This document shows, in pieces, positions 1 through 9,408 of a stretch of 36,592 bases of DNA; the stretch's first letter is position 1; each line of letters starts with the position of its first letter. The notes under the pieces were generated by a model that saw only the letters and a list, made by a program, of their open reading frames with translations, was not told where the DNA came from and did no database searches. The stretch spans positions 5,742 to 42,333 of the forward strand of contig DGHF01000168.1 in NCBI GenBank assembly GCA_002392545.1, given 5' to 3'. Source of the stretch: Ruminococcus sp. UBA3855 (GTDB taxonomy: Bacteria; Bacillota; Clostridia; Oscillospirales; Ruminococcaceae). A program made the position numbers and the translations under genes.

Positions 1-1704
1 GCTATGACTGACCCGAAAACACTTTCCAGCTTTATCCAATATTGCAGTAAGAATTATCCTGCAAACCGTTATGAGCTGATTATGTGGGACCATGGCGGAG
101 GGTCTGTCAGTGGCTACGGCTATGATGAGAAATACAAGTCCTCTGGTTCAATGAGTTTAGCTGGAATCCGTACCGCTTTACAGAATGGAGGAGTGACGTT
201 TGATTTTATCGGCTTTGATGCTTGTCTGATGGCAACAGCAGAAACGGCACTCATGCTCAATGACTATGCAGATTATCTGATTGCATCCGAAGAAACCGAA
301 CCCGGAATAGGCTGGTATTATACGAATTGGCTCAGCAAACTGGGACAAAATTCTTCCATGTCCACGCTTGAAATCGGGAAAAATATTGTTGACGAATTTG
401 TCAGTGAATGCGGGAGAAGATGCAGTGGACAGAAAACAACCCTCTCTGTTATTGATTTGGCGGAATTCTCCAATACCATCCCTGACAAACTTTCCGCTTT
501 CTCAAAATCCGTCAGCAACAAGATTTCAGCCAATGACTATCAATCCGTTTCCGAAGCAAGAAATTCCACAAGAGAATTTGCACAAAGTTCCAAAATTGAC
601 CAGATTGATTTGGTCAACTTTGCGGAAAATGTCGGAACATCCGAGGGAAAAGCTCTTGCCAGTGCTCTGAAAGGAGCAGTCAAATATAACCGCACATCCC
701 CCAGTATGACAAATGCCTATGGTGTTTCGATTTTCTTCCCTTATAAACGTACTTCCTACGTTGACAGTGCTTGTGCAACTTATCAGCAAATCGGCATGGA
801 CAGTGATTATTCCAATTGCATCCGCCAATTCGCAAAACTCGAAACGACTGGACAGGTCAGCGCAGGCGGTACGGGTTCGCCGATGGGTTCACTGTTTGAC
901 ATTGCAGGGAGTGTATTAGGTTCAGAAGGCGGGGCGGATATGGTCGGACAGCTCCTCGGGGCGTTCCTCTCATCCGGAAAAAGCATTGACGGACTGGATA
1001 AAAGCAATATCGGATTCATGCAGGATTCTGAAATTTCGGACGAACAAGCCGTTGATTATGTTTCCATGAATTATTTTGATGTGTCTAACCTCGTATGGGA
1101 AACAGACGGAGACACCTATAAAATGACCCTCCCTGAAAATCAATGGAAATTAGTCAACCAGCTTGACTTGAATATGTTTTATGATGACGGCACAGGCTAT
1201 GTTGATTTAGGTACGGACAATATTTACAGCTTTGACGATGACGGAAACCTCATTGCAGATACTGACAAAAATTGGCTGTCTATCAACGGGCAAGTCGTGG
1301 CATACTATCATACAGATACTACTGAAAACGGCGATGATTACACCATTTCCGGCTATGTTCCTGCGATGCTCAACGGCGAAAGAGTCAACCTCATTCTCAC
1401 ATTCGATAACGAGAACCCAAATGGCTATATTGCCGGCGCAACAACTGACTATATCGACAACGAAACGGATACCGTCGCCAAAAGCCTGACGGAACTCGAA
1501 ACAGGCGACACCCTTGAATTTCTCTGTGACTATTACACCTATGACCAGACCTATCAGGACAGCTATTATCTTGGCGAACCCATGACCGTGACAGATAATA
1601 TGACTATCAGTAATACCAATGTCGGAGATGGTGAAGTCAGAATTATGTACCGCTTTACAGATATTTACAATGAAGAATACTGGACAGAAGCCATTATTAA
1701 ATGA
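1..1704 (+). CDS. Clostripain-family (C11) cysteine peptidase, 5' end missing
   Basis: The reading frame is open from the first base of the window, so the true start and any signal peptide lie upstream; 567 codons are visible. Counting from the first visible Met (position 4), the catalytic His is H30 in WDHGGG and the catalytic Cys is C74 in FDACLM, the paired signature of peptidase family C11 (clostripain, Arg-preferring, usually secreted and self-processed). NAYGVSIFFPY near residues 238-248 is also typical of the family. The remaining half, rich in Asp, Tyr and Thr, looks like a beta-rich accessory region of unknown role. The gene ends 15 bases before the pepF start, so the two may be cotranscribed. 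Family assignment is firm; substrate and localisation are inferred. Confidence 0.9.
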   Translation, partial: AMTDPKTLSSFIQYCSKNYPANRYELIMWDHGGGSVSGYGYDEKYKSSGSMSLAGIRTALQNGGVTFDFIGFDACLMATAETALMLNDYADYLIASEETEPGIGWYYTNWLSKLGQNSSMSTLEIGKNIVDEFVSECGRRCSGQKTTLSVIDLAEFSNTIPDKLSAFSKSVSNKISANDYQSVSEARNSTREFAQSSKIDQIDLVNFAENVGTSEGKALASALKGAVKYNRTSPSMTNAYGVSIFFPYKRTSYVDSACATYQQIGMDSDYSNCIRQFAKLETTGQVSAGGTGSPMGSLFDIAGSVLGSEGGADMVGQLLGAFLSSGKSIDGLDKSNIGFMQDSEISDEQAVDYVSMNYFDVSNLVWETDGDTYKMTLPENQWKLVNQLDLNMFYDDGTGYVDLGTDNIYSFDDDGNLIADTDKNWLSINGQVVAYYHTDTTENGDDYTISGYVPAMLNGERVNLILTFDNENPNGYIAGATTDYIDNETDTVAKSLTELETGDTLEFLCDYYTYDQTYQDSYYLGEPMTVTDNMTISNTNVGDGEVRIMYRFTDIYNEEYWTEAIIK

Positions 1705-1719
1705 AAGGATTGATTACAC

Positions 1720-3507
1720 ATGAATCAGAATAATATTAACGCAAACTGGGACTTGACACCCATTTATCCGGATGTTTCCGCATGGGAACAGGCTTTTCAG
1801 AAAGCTGAACAGATGGTAAAAGATTTTCCTCCCCTCCTTGAAACCATGATTGATTCGGCAGAAAATCTTTATCATGCTTGCGAAACATTCACTTTGCTTT
1901 ATGCAGATGTGGAGCAGATTTACACTTATGCACATCTGCGTTATTCCGAAAATACCAAAGATAACGAATCTCGTCAGCTGATGGGAAAAGCTCAGAATTT
2001 ATTTGCATCTCTTTCCAGTGCATCTGCACCATTCAGCACCACCATTCTGAAATTGAGTGAAACGCAGTTCAATGACTATCTGAAAGAATTTCCGGCACTT
2101 GAGACAGAATATGGTATTTACCTGAGAAATATATTCCGCTACAAATCCCATATTCTCACAGAAGCAGAAGAAAAATTGATTGCATCTTTCTCCAAACAGA
2201 TGGGAACAGCAGAAGATACCTATGAAACCTTGACAACTTCTGACATGAAATTTGAAAATATCACGGATGAAGACGGTAATTCCGTGGAATTGACCAATAC
2301 GAATTACTCCCTTCATATGCGTTCACAGAAGCGTGAAGTCCGTCAATCGGCATTCAAAACGCTTTACAAGGGCTTTAATCAGTTCCGGAATACGTTCGCC
2401 TCTCTGTATGCCGGACAGATTGAAGTGGAAAAAGTTTCTGCAAAAGTGAAACATTATGATTCTGCTTTGCAGGCATCTTTATTCCCCGATTATGTCACAC
2501 CCGAAATTTACCAGAATATCATTGACAACATTTCGGGGCATTTAGACGTATTATTCCGTTATTACAGCCTGAAAAAGGAAGTATTGGGAGTTGACGAACT
2601 GCATATTTATGACATTTATCAGCCGTTAATCAAGGAATATGACAAGAAATTCACCTACGACGAAGCCGTTGAAACGGTCTTGAATGCCGTTTCGATTTTC
2701 GGTCAGGAATATGTTGACATCCTGAAACAGGGTTATGCTGACAGATGGGTTGACGTTTACCCGAAAGAGGGAAAAGTCGGAGGGGCATTCTCCGGCGGAT
2801 GCGCAACGACTGCGCCCTATATCCTGTTGAATTTTCAGGGATTGGATGATGATGTGTCAACGTTGGCGCATGAATCAGGGCATTCGATGCACAGCTGGTT
2901 CACGAGAAAAAATAACCGCCTGCAATATGCAGATTACCGGATATTTGTGGCAGAAGTCCCCTCAACTGTCAATGAATTGATTCTGGCATATTACCGCTTG
3001 GAACATTCCAAAAACCGCCTTGAAAAATTGTCTATTCTGGAAAATCTGCTGGAATTATACAAATCTACCATTTATCGTCAGGTCATGTTTGCAGAATTCG
3101 AAATGATAACGCATTCCCTCTCTGAATCCGGTGAAATTTTAACAGCAGATTTGTTATGTGAAAAGTATTATGAACTAAATAAGAAATATTTCGGCGGTGA
3201 AGTCGTTCTGGATGAGGAAATTGCCAGTGAATGGATGAGGATTCCCCACTTCTACTATAATTTCTATGTATATAAATACGCCGTTGGTCTGACCGCTGCA
3301 AGCCATATTGTGAAGAGAATCCGCAACCATGAAGAGGGTGCATTGGATTCCTACTTTGCATTCCTGAAACTAGGGACAACCAAAAATCCCATTGATTCGT
3401 TGAAAGTCGCTGGTGTTGACATGACCGGAACAGACGTTTTTGACAGTGCCGTTGCCATGTTCAGCGAATTGATTGACGAATTTGAAAAGCTCTGGAAAGA
3501 GGAATGA
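1720..3507 (+). CDS. pepF: Oligoendopeptidase F (M3 metallopeptidase)
   Basis: This 595-residue protein has the expected length for PepF, a cytosolic zinc endopeptidase that cleaves oligopeptides. The zinc motif HESGH is at residues 384-388 (H384 and H388 ligands, E385 catalytic), and the Gly-rich GGAFSGGC stretch about 30 residues earlier is typical of the family. There is no signal peptide. The ATG at 1720 has AAAGGA about 10 bases upstream. Its nearness to the clostripain-like gene (15 bases) suggests one transcript, possibly joining extracellular protein cleavage with intracellular peptide breakdown; that link is inferred. No strong terminator is visible between its stop codon and the promoter at 3553. 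Confidence 0.95.
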   Translation: MNQNNINANWDLTPIYPDVSAWEQAFQKAEQMVKDFPPLLETMIDSAENLYHACETFTLLYADVEQIYTYAHLRYSENTKDNESRQLMGKAQNLFASLSSASAPFSTTILKLSETQFNDYLKEFPALETEYGIYLRNIFRYKSHILTEAEEKLIASFSKQMGTAEDTYETLTTSDMKFENITDEDGNSVELTNTNYSLHMRSQKREVRQSAFKTLYKGFNQFRNTFASLYAGQIEVEKVSAKVKHYDSALQASLFPDYVTPEIYQNIIDNISGHLDVLFRYYSLKKEVLGVDELHIYDIYQPLIKEYDKKFTYDEAVETVLNAVSIFGQEYVDILKQGYADRWVDVYPKEGKVGGAFSGGCATTAPYILLNFQGLDDDVSTLAHESGHSMHSWFTRKNNRLQYADYRIFVAEVPSTVNELILAYYRLEHSKNRLEKLSILENLLELYKSTIYRQVMFAEFEMITHSLSESGEILTADLLCEKYYELNKKYFGGEVVLDEEIASEWMRIPHFYYNFYVYKYAVGLTAASHIVKRIRNHEEGALDSYFAFLKLGTTKNPIDSLKVAGVDMTGTDVFDSAVAMFSELIDEFEKLWKEE

Positions 3508-3552
3508 TTTCCCTTTCCGGAAACTTTTCAGGAAAAAAAGACCGAAAAAGCC

Positions 3553-3586
3553 TTGACAAAATCTCAAAAACATGGTATAGTATAAT
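3553..3586 (+). promoter_or_regulatory. Sigma-A promoter for the ACT protein-hom operon
   Basis: TTGACA (3553-3558) is followed after 17 bases by TATAGT (3576-3581), overlapping a second TATAAT at 3581-3586. It lies just downstream of pepF. The leader to the first start codon is about 85 bases and begins with a small inverted repeat (GTACAA near 3592 with TTGTAC near 3606). No T-box or riboswitch was recognised in it. Confidence 0.8.
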
Positions 3587-3672
3587 ATGCAAGTACAATT
3601 GTTTTTTGTACACGGACGATTTGAACGTTGTGTTCTGGTCGCTCAGGAAAGAATCAGGGGGTTTGAATTGGA

Positions 3673-4116
3673 ATGGAACAGCATTCAAGGCTCGTTGTGG
3701 TGGAAGCATCTGTATTGCCGGATGTCATCAGCAAGGTGCTGGAAGTCAAACGGCTGCTTGCCTCTCAGGAGGAAAAAAGTTCCGCTGCTGCCTGTAAACG
3801 GGTTGGCATTTCCCGCAGTGCATATTATAAGTATAAAGATTGCGTATTCTCCTACGAGGACAAGTTGACACAGCGGATTATCAATTTGCAATTGACACTT
3901 CGTGACGAAGCTGGAGTGCTTTCCAGCGTGTTGCAGATGCTGTATGCACAGTCAGCAAACGTGCTCACGGTCAACCAAAGCATTCCCATTGATGGGGTCG
4001 CAGGTGTGACAATTTCCATCAAGATGGGCGGAGAGGTTCAAAATCCGCATGAACTGGAGGAAAAACTCCAAACTGTGGAAGGTGTCGTTGCAATTAAAAT
4101 ATTGTCAGGCGAATAA
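3673..4116 (+). CDS. ACT domain-containing protein (PheB/UPF0735 type)
   Basis: The protein has 147 residues. The first ~60 include a short helix-turn-helix-like segment (SAAACKRVGISRSAYYKYKD) and the rest is an ACT domain (about residues 68-146), with LRDEAGVLSSVLQML at its start and VEGVVAIKIL at its end. This architecture matches the PheB/UPF0735 family, which is often found beside homoserine dehydrogenase and sometimes labelled chorismate mutase without good support. ACT domains usually bind amino acids, so a sensor role in Thr/Met/aromatic synthesis is plausible but inferred. The ATG at 3673 has AGGGGG at 3656-3661. hom follows after 27 bases under the same promoter. Confidence 0.85.
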   Translation: MEQHSRLVVVEASVLPDVISKVLEVKRLLASQEEKSSAAACKRVGISRSAYYKYKDCVFSYEDKLTQRIINLQLTLRDEAGVLSSVLQMLYAQSANVLTVNQSIPIDGVAGVTISIKMGGEVQNPHELEEKLQTVEGVVAIKILSGE

Positions 4117-4143
4117 TGACTTGAAATCAGGAGGATTTTTACA

Positions 4144-5376
4144 ATGGAAAAATTTGCAGTTTTAGGGTGTGGCGTTGTTGGTTCTGGTGTCGTGGAACTT
4201 TTTGAAAAGAATAAAGCCTTAATTGAAAAAAGATGCGGTAAATCTCTGGAAATGGCTTACATTCTCGATTTGAGAGACTTCCCCGACAGACCCTATGGAA
4301 ATAAAGTCGTCAAGGACATCAACGTGATTTTGAATGACCCTGATGTGAAAGTAGTTGCAGAATGCATGGGCGGACTCAAACCGGCATTCACTTTCGTGAA
4401 ATCCTGCTTGGAAGCCGGAAAAAGTGTTGCAACGTCTAACAAGGAGTTAGTCGCTGCGAAGGGTGATATTCTCCTGAAAACCGCAAAAGAGCATGATTGC
4501 AATTTCTTCTTTGAGGCAAGTGTCGGCGGTGCGATTCCGATTATCAGACCTCTGCATAAATGCCTTGCTGCAAATGATTTTTCCGCCATTGCAGGCATTT
4601 TGAATGGTACAACTAATTTTATTCTCAACAAGATGATTAAGGAGAATATGGACTTTTCCACCGCCCTCGCATTAGCACAGGAAAAGGGTTATGCTGAAAA
4701 AGACCCGACTGCTGACGTGGAAGGGCATGACGCTTGCAGAAAGATTTGCATTCTGTCTTCACTGGCATTCGGAAAGCACGTTTATCCGGAATCCGTTCAC
4801 ACAAAGGGCATTCGTGAGGTAGAACTGAAAGACGTGGAATTGTGCAATCAGCTGGGATATACCATTAAACTCATTGCAAGAGTGCAGAGACTTGAAAACG
4901 GAAAAATTCTGCCTACTGTCATGCCGATGGCTGTCGAGGAAGACAATCTTCTGTCACAGGTGAACGGCGTTTATAATGCAGTGATGGTTCGTGGCGACGG
5001 CATCAGCAAAGCCATGTTCTATGGTCGTGGGGCTGGTAAATTCCCGACAGCAAGCGCAGTACTCGGCGATATGATTGAGGAAGTTCAGCTGGAACATACC
5101 ATTCCTTCACAGACTTGGGAAAATGTCAATTCCACTGATTTCATTGAAGATTTCAGTGTATTTTCCGCAAAGCGTTATTTCCGTACCACAAGTGCTGATA
5201 TTTCCGCATTGTCTGAGGTGTTCGGCGAATTACAGGAGAGAACCGTTTCCACTGAGGAAGAGACTGTTTTCATCACTGAAAATGCACTCAACTTCACAGA
5301 GGTGGAAAATGCTGTCAAGGCTCTTGCAAAGAAGGGAATCAATGTTCTGGCAGAATATCCCATTCTTGTCAGCTGA
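4144..5376 (+). CDS. hom: Homoserine dehydrogenase
   Basis: This 410-residue enzyme reduces aspartate semialdehyde to homoserine with NAD(P)H, the branch point to threonine and methionine. The Rossmann motif GCGVVGSG is at residues 8-15, SNKELVA at 98-104 and NGTTNFIL at 154-161. The family signature EKDPTADVEGHD is at 185-196. E185, D196 and K200 have the same spacing as the catalytic Glu/Asp/Lys set of the yeast enzyme. The last ~80 residues look like a shortened ACT-type regulatory domain. The start has a strong AGGAGG about 10 bases upstream. It is the second gene of the operon that starts at 3553; no thrB or thrC is adjacent, because a terminator and a MATE gene follow. Confidence 0.96.
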   Translation: MEKFAVLGCGVVGSGVVELFEKNKALIEKRCGKSLEMAYILDLRDFPDRPYGNKVVKDINVILNDPDVKVVAECMGGLKPAFTFVKSCLEAGKSVATSNKELVAAKGDILLKTAKEHDCNFFFEASVGGAIPIIRPLHKCLAANDFSAIAGILNGTTNFILNKMIKENMDFSTALALAQEKGYAEKDPTADVEGHDACRKICILSSLAFGKHVYPESVHTKGIREVELKDVELCNQLGYTIKLIARVQRLENGKILPTVMPMAVEEDNLLSQVNGVYNAVMVRGDGISKAMFYGRGAGKFPTASAVLGDMIEEVQLEHTIPSQTWENVNSTDFIEDFSVFSAKRYFRTTSADISALSEVFGELQERTVSTEEETVFITENALNFTEVENAVKALAKKGINVLAEYPILVS

Positions 5377-5427
5377 TGATATTTACAATCGAATAAGGCT
5401 GATTTCTGTCACCGGATAGAAAGCATG

Positions 5428-5481
5428 AAATGCCGTTTCTTCCCCCTTTAGGTCTTAGTAGGGAGAAGAACGGCATTTTTT
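5428..5481 (+). terminator. Intrinsic terminator after hom
   Basis: AAATGCCGTTTCTTCCCCC (5428-5446) pairs imperfectly with GGGAGAAGAACGGCATTT (5461-5478), and a T run follows. It separates hom from the MATE gene, whose ribosome binding site starts immediately afterwards. Confidence 0.85.
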
Positions 5482-5497
5482 AGCGGAAAGGAGCATT

Positions 5498-6790
5498 ATG
5501 AGGAAAGAATTCACACGCTATGTCACCATGAATATTTTAGGGATGCTGGGGCTTTCGTGCTATATTCTGGCGGATACTTATTTTATCGCCGGATGGCTCG
5601 GCGAAAATGGTTTAGCCTCTCTGAATCTGGCAATCCCCATTTACAGCCTGATTTCCGGAACGGGCTTGATGTTGGGCATGGGCGGAGGAGCGAAATACAC
5701 CATTCTGAAAAGCTGTCACGAAACCGAACAAGGTTCACGGACTTTCACCAATACCATTTACATGGGAATGATTTTTTCAATGCTGTTCATCACAATGGGA
5801 ATTTTTTGTTCCGAACAGATTGCTGTTTTATTGGGAGCAGATGAAAACACCCTTGCAATGAGCAGTATTTACTTGAAAATTTTGCTGATATGTTCGCCGT
5901 TTTTCCTGCTGAATCAGATTTTGATTTGTTTCGTGCGGAACGACGGCGACCCGAAAAGAACCATGACCGCTATGCTGTCAGGCAGTTTCATGAATATTAT
6001 TTTAGATTATGTATTTATTTTTATATTGCACGGCGGAATGAAAGGCGCAGTGATTGCAACGTGTTTTTCCCCTGTCATTAGCATGGGGGTAATATTGCCG
6101 TATTTTATCCGGAAACAAAATCAGTTCCATTTTGTGAAGATGTTTCCGGAATTCCGGCAGATAGGGCACATTCTGACAATGGGCGGTGCATCATTTATCA
6201 CGGAAATTACAGGCGGAATCATTATGATAGTATTCAATTTACTGATATATCGGATAGCAGGGAATACCGGCATTGCATCCTATGGGATTGTAGCAAATAT
6301 TTCACTTGTGGTGACGGCAATTCATACAGGCATTGCACAAGGGGTTCAGCCTCTCATAAGCCGTGAAACCGGAAAGGAAAATTCTGTCAATGCATTCACA
6401 TTCCTGAAATATGCCCTCATTCTGTCAGGAATTTTGTCAATTATCATTTATCTGTTATTATTTGTCATGGCTTCGCCGATTTCCTCCGCATTCAACAGGG
6501 ACAATCACACGGAATTGCAGAAACTCGCCGTTCAGGGAATCCGGCTGTATTTTTCAGGCTGCGGACTTGCAGGAATGAACATCATCATTTCGGGCTATCT
6601 GGCATCCTGTGAAAAGCCGATTCAAAGCAATATCATTTCCATTCTTCGGGGAATGATTCTGATGATACCGCTTTCGTTTCTGCTGTCGAATGCCGGACTT
6701 TCAGGAATCTGGCTGACGTACCCCCTCACAGAATTTCTGACGGGAATCGTGAGCATTTTATTTTTATGCCGACAAAAAAGAACGCCCTGA
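5498..6790 (+). CDS. MATE family efflux transporter
   Basis: The 430-residue protein is almost entirely hydrophobic, with about 12 predicted membrane spans. It has MATE-like features: an early acidic residue in the first span (LADTYFIAGWLGENGLASLNL), a Gly-rich loop GTGLMLGMGGG, and an internal repeat in which the second half again holds GIASYGIVANISLVVTAIHTG. MATE proteins export drugs or metabolites in exchange for Na+ or H+; the substrate here is unknown. The ATG follows AAAGGAG by about 6 bases. The gene sits directly behind the hom terminator, so it probably has its own weak promoter or depends on read-through. The stop codon lies inside a bidirectional terminator shared with degV. Confidence 0.93.
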   Translation: MRKEFTRYVTMNILGMLGLSCYILADTYFIAGWLGENGLASLNLAIPIYSLISGTGLMLGMGGGAKYTILKSCHETEQGSRTFTNTIYMGMIFSMLFITMGIFCSEQIAVLLGADENTLAMSSIYLKILLICSPFFLLNQILICFVRNDGDPKRTMTAMLSGSFMNIILDYVFIFILHGGMKGAVIATCFSPVISMGVILPYFIRKQNQFHFVKMFPEFRQIGHILTMGGASFITEITGGIIMIVFNLLIYRIAGNTGIASYGIVANISLVVTAIHTGIAQGVQPLISRETGKENSVNAFTFLKYALILSGILSIIIYLLLFVMASPISSAFNRDNHTELQKLAVQGIRLYFSGCGLAGMNIIISGYLASCEKPIQSNIISILRGMILMIPLSFLLSNAGLSGIWLTYPLTEFLTGIVSILFLCRQKRTP

Positions 6791-6805
6791 AAACGGCGTT
6801 CTTTT
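6776..6805. terminator. Bidirectional terminator between MATE and degV genes
   Basis: AAAAGAACGCC (6776-6786) is exactly complementary to GGCGTTCTTTT (6795-6805) around an 8-base loop. Both sides end in A/T runs, so it can stop transcription from either direction. The MATE stop codon is in the loop. Confidence 0.9.
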
Positions 6806-6817
6806 GATTTGCAATGA

Positions 6818-7666
6818 TTACTTGAAAAGGAACATAACACAAATGGTATTTGGACCAAGATGGGCTGAAATGGTGCATCCAGTCGTGACGGTGAAAATTT
6901 CGTCAAATTTTCCACGCTTTTCTAATTCTGCATGAGCTTTATCAAGCAGTGACTGACTGACACCAGTATGTGTCAGGAATGCGAAATGATTGTCAATTGT
7001 TCCCTTTGCAAGGGCATCTTCAACGAATTTCGGGATAATATCAATTTGCTTTCCTCTGTAAGTTCCGTCCTGAACAAGCTTTCCCTCTTTTACAACAATG
7101 CAGGGATGAATATTGAACAAATTCGCACCGAACCTCTGGAAACCATTGCAACGACCGCCTGCATACAGGAAATCCATCTTATCAACCAAAACATTGGCAC
7201 TAGTTTTTGCGGTCAGATTATGTACTGTAGAAAGAATTTCAGCGAGGGGCTTATTTTCCTGCGCCATTCTTGCAGCGGTCAGAACGACCAAAGCAGAAGC
7301 GGAAGAACCTGTTCTTGTATCAACAACATGCACATTTCGTCCAATGTCATTTGCTGCGGCAATTGCATTTGCATAAGACTCCGACAGTTCCGCACTGATG
7401 GTAAAATGAATAATCGTATAGCCCATGAACACATGACGAGTAAAAAACTGGAATGTCTGGTCAATCGTCGGCGAACTTGTTACAGCAATATCTTTTGTTT
7501 TATTAAAATAATCGAATAAATCCTGCGAACTGACGTTAATTCCGTCCTGAAGATACTGTTTTCCGAGCTTTACATTCAAAGGCAGAATCTTAATCTGATA
7601 CTGTTTCGCCAGCTCCATCCCAATATCTACACCACTATCGCAGGTAATCAGCAATCTTTCATCCAT
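6818..7666 (-). CDS. DegV family protein (fatty acid-binding, FakB-like)
   Basis: The 282-residue protein is the normal DegV/FakB size. It begins with ITCDSGVDI, the DegV N-terminal strand and loop, followed by VTSSPT near residue 60, HFTISAELSESY around 105-116, and a Thr/Gly-rich C-terminal part ending TTGCTISAHLGPN. In the family, these proteins hold a single fatty acid for phosphorylation by FakA; no fakA is in this window. It is a single-gene unit: the promoter is at 7734-7762, AAAGGAG precedes the ATG, and the shared terminator with MATE ends it. Family assignment is secure; the lipid specificity cannot be read from sequence. Confidence 0.95.
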   Translation of the reverse strand: MDERLLITCDSGVDIGMELAKQYQIKILPLNVKLGKQYLQDGINVSSQDLFDYFNKTKDIAVTSSPTIDQTFQFFTRHVFMGYTIIHFTISAELSESYANAIAAANDIGRNVHVVDTRTGSSASALVVLTAARMAQENKPLAEILSTVHNLTAKTSANVLVDKMDFLYAGGRCNGFQRFGANLFNIHPCIVVKEGKLVQDGTYRGKQIDIIPKFVEDALAKGTIDNHFAFLTHTGVSQSLLDKAHAELEKRGKFDEIFTVTTGCTISAHLGPNTICVMFLFK

Positions 7667-7733
7667 AACTTTTCTCCTTTCGGGTCACACTTTAAAGCAA
7701 TTATTCTGTATCCAACAGAACCCCATTTTTTTC

Positions 7734-7762
7734 ATTATACCATATTTATTGAAAATCGACAA
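7734..7762 (-). promoter_or_regulatory. Sigma-A promoter of the degV-family gene
   Basis: On the minus strand TTGTCG (7757-7762) is followed after 17 bases by TATAAT (7734-7739), about 68 bases before the start codon. The rest of the 7667-7858 gap is A/T-rich. I see no other gene in it, and no convincing terminator for the polysaccharide operon. Confidence 0.75.
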
Positions 7763-7858
7763 GTAACATTTTATACAAAAAAAGCTTCCGAAATTTATGC
7801 ATTTTTGACATTCGATTCAAAAAATGGCGATGTTTCGTTATTTTATAATAATTACATA

Positions 7859-8596
7859 CTATTTTCCATTTAAAAATTTTTCATATTGATTACAGATTTC
7901 ATTTGTTTCACCGAAAGCAATTTGTTCCCCTCTGTCGAGCCACAGAACCTTTGTAGCCATTCTGCGAATCTGTTCGAGGGAATGCGAAACAAGGAGCGTC
8001 GTTGTACCGCCGTGAATGATTTCCAGCATTTTCTGTTCACTCTTCTTGCGGAATGCGCCGTCACCAACTGAAAGAACTTCATCCAATATTAAAATATCCG
8101 GATTGACAAGGCAGGCTATGGAAAAAGCAAGCCTTGACTTCATACCAGAGGACAAATGAGAAAAAAGCCTGTCCTCAAATTCTTCCAGTTCCGCAAAGGA
8201 AATAATATCATGATAAGTTTCATTCATGAATTCCCTTGTATAACCCAGCATTGCGCCACGGAGAAAGGTATTTTCCTTGACGGTCAAATCACCGTCGAAG
8301 CCCGTCCCCAATTCCAACAGGGAAGCAATACTTCCCTGTACATCCATTGTTCCCTGCGTGGGGCGCATGATGCCAGAAATTACTTTCAGTAGCGTGGATT
8401 TTCCTGCACCATTTGCGCCGATAATTCCCAATAATTCGCCTTCTTCCAGCTCAAAGCTCACGTCCTTGACGGCAGTAAATTCCTTTTCGCTGTAAGTGCC
8501 CTTGATTTTCTGAATAATGACATCTTTCAGCCCGACCGTTGAGAAATCCCCCACGATATACGAGACTGATACATGATTTAATACAATTTTCGCCAT
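7859..8596 (-). CDS. Polysaccharide ABC exporter, ATP-binding subunit (Wzt/TagH-like)
   Basis: The 245-residue ATPase has Walker A GANGAGKST at residues 60-68, the ABC signature LSSGM at 148-152 and Walker B DILILDE at 167-173, with the switch His in VSHSLEQ. The LSSGMKSRLAFSI signature and the DEVLSVGD motif are characteristic of the O-antigen/teichoic-acid exporter subfamily. It stops right after the nucleotide-binding domain: the C-terminal sugar-binding domain of two-domain Wzt proteins is absent. It is the last gene of the minus-strand cluster and lies 11 bases after the permease gene, with which it should form a 2+2 membrane complex moving a lipid-linked glycan outward. Confidence 0.93.
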   Translation of the reverse strand: MAKIVLNHVSVSYIVGDFSTVGLKDVIIQKIKGTYSEKEFTAVKDVSFELEEGELLGIIGANGAGKSTLLKVISGIMRPTQGTMDVQGSIASLLELGTGFDGDLTVKENTFLRGAMLGYTREFMNETYHDIISFAELEEFEDRLFSHLSSGMKSRLAFSIACLVNPDILILDEVLSVGDGAFRKKSEQKMLEIIHGGTTTLLVSHSLEQIRRMATKVLWLDRGEQIAFGETNEICNQYEKFLNGK

Positions 8597-8607
8597 TTTT
8601 CCACCTC

Positions 8608-9393
8608 TTACATATAGTACAGGAATTTATAATTATATTTCTTGTAAATCAACGCCCCCACTGTCAATGCTAAAATTGCATACAGCGCACAAAGTCCATG
8701 TGTCATCATATCCGGAATCATATTGTCAATGATAATCTCTCGGATATAGGTAATATAGACATACAGCGGATTCAGATAAAATAATTTCTGCACATGTTCG
8801 GAATAAGTGTCAGTATAATAGAAAATCGCTGAAAGATACATCAGCATCAATGTGAAAATATCATACAAATATTGAATATCCTTGAAAATCACAAACAATG
8901 CCGATAAAATAAACCCACATCCGATATTAAATATAATCATCCAGAAAATCGGGTACAGCAATAACAGAAACTTGAATGAAAATGCAATTCCATCCACCGC
9001 AACAAATATCAGAAAAATTATCAATGTCAAGCCGAAATTGATTAGTGATGCCACATTTTTGGAAAGCAGGAACATATATTTCGGCAGATTGATTTTTGTG
9101 ATGATTCCGGCATTCGACATCAGAGAACTCATTCCGCCATACGTTGAATCACGGAAAAATGAATACGTCAGATTTCCAGCAAACAGATAAATTGTATAAT
9201 GCGGTTTATCTCTCCCGAAAAAATGCGTGAATACAATGCTCATGATAAGCAGTTGCATCATAGGAGAAAGCAGACTCCACAGCATTCCCAGAATGGTACG
9301 CTTGTATTTTTTCTTGAAATCACGTTTCACCAGTTCTTCAAATAAAAACTGATGCTTTTTTAGTTGCAGTGCCCATTTTTTCACCAATCCCAT
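8608..9393 (-). CDS. Polysaccharide ABC exporter, permease subunit (Wzm/TagG-like)
   Basis: The 261-residue protein has about six membrane spans and the ABC-2 layout of Wzm/TagG permeases: a basic cytoplasmic N-terminus with the LVKRDFKKKYKRTILGMLWS motif, then LLIMSIVFTHFF and later spans with few charges. The N-terminal amphipathic interface helix is typical of glycan exporters rather than drug exporters. It lies 15 bases after the two-module glycosyltransferase and 11 bases before its ATPase partner, so it is clearly part of the operon. The exported polymer (cell-wall glycan, capsule or teichoic-acid-like) cannot be told from the permease. Confidence 0.93.
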   Translation of the reverse strand: MGLVKKWALQLKKHQFLFEELVKRDFKKKYKRTILGMLWSLLSPMMQLLIMSIVFTHFFGRDKPHYTIYLFAGNLTYSFFRDSTYGGMSSLMSNAGIITKINLPKYMFLLSKNVASLINFGLTLIIFLIFVAVDGIAFSFKFLLLLYPIFWMIIFNIGCGFILSALFVIFKDIQYLYDIFTLMLMYLSAIFYYTDTYSEHVQKLFYLNPLYVYITYIREIIIDNMIPDMMTHGLCALYAILALTVGALIYKKYNYKFLYYM

Positions 9394-9408
9394 ACAATCA
9401 CCTCCGCA

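Noticed and set aside
6968..7519. A 183-codon plus-strand frame
   Set aside because: It is antisense to the DegV-family gene, which has a clear family match, promoter and ribosome binding site.
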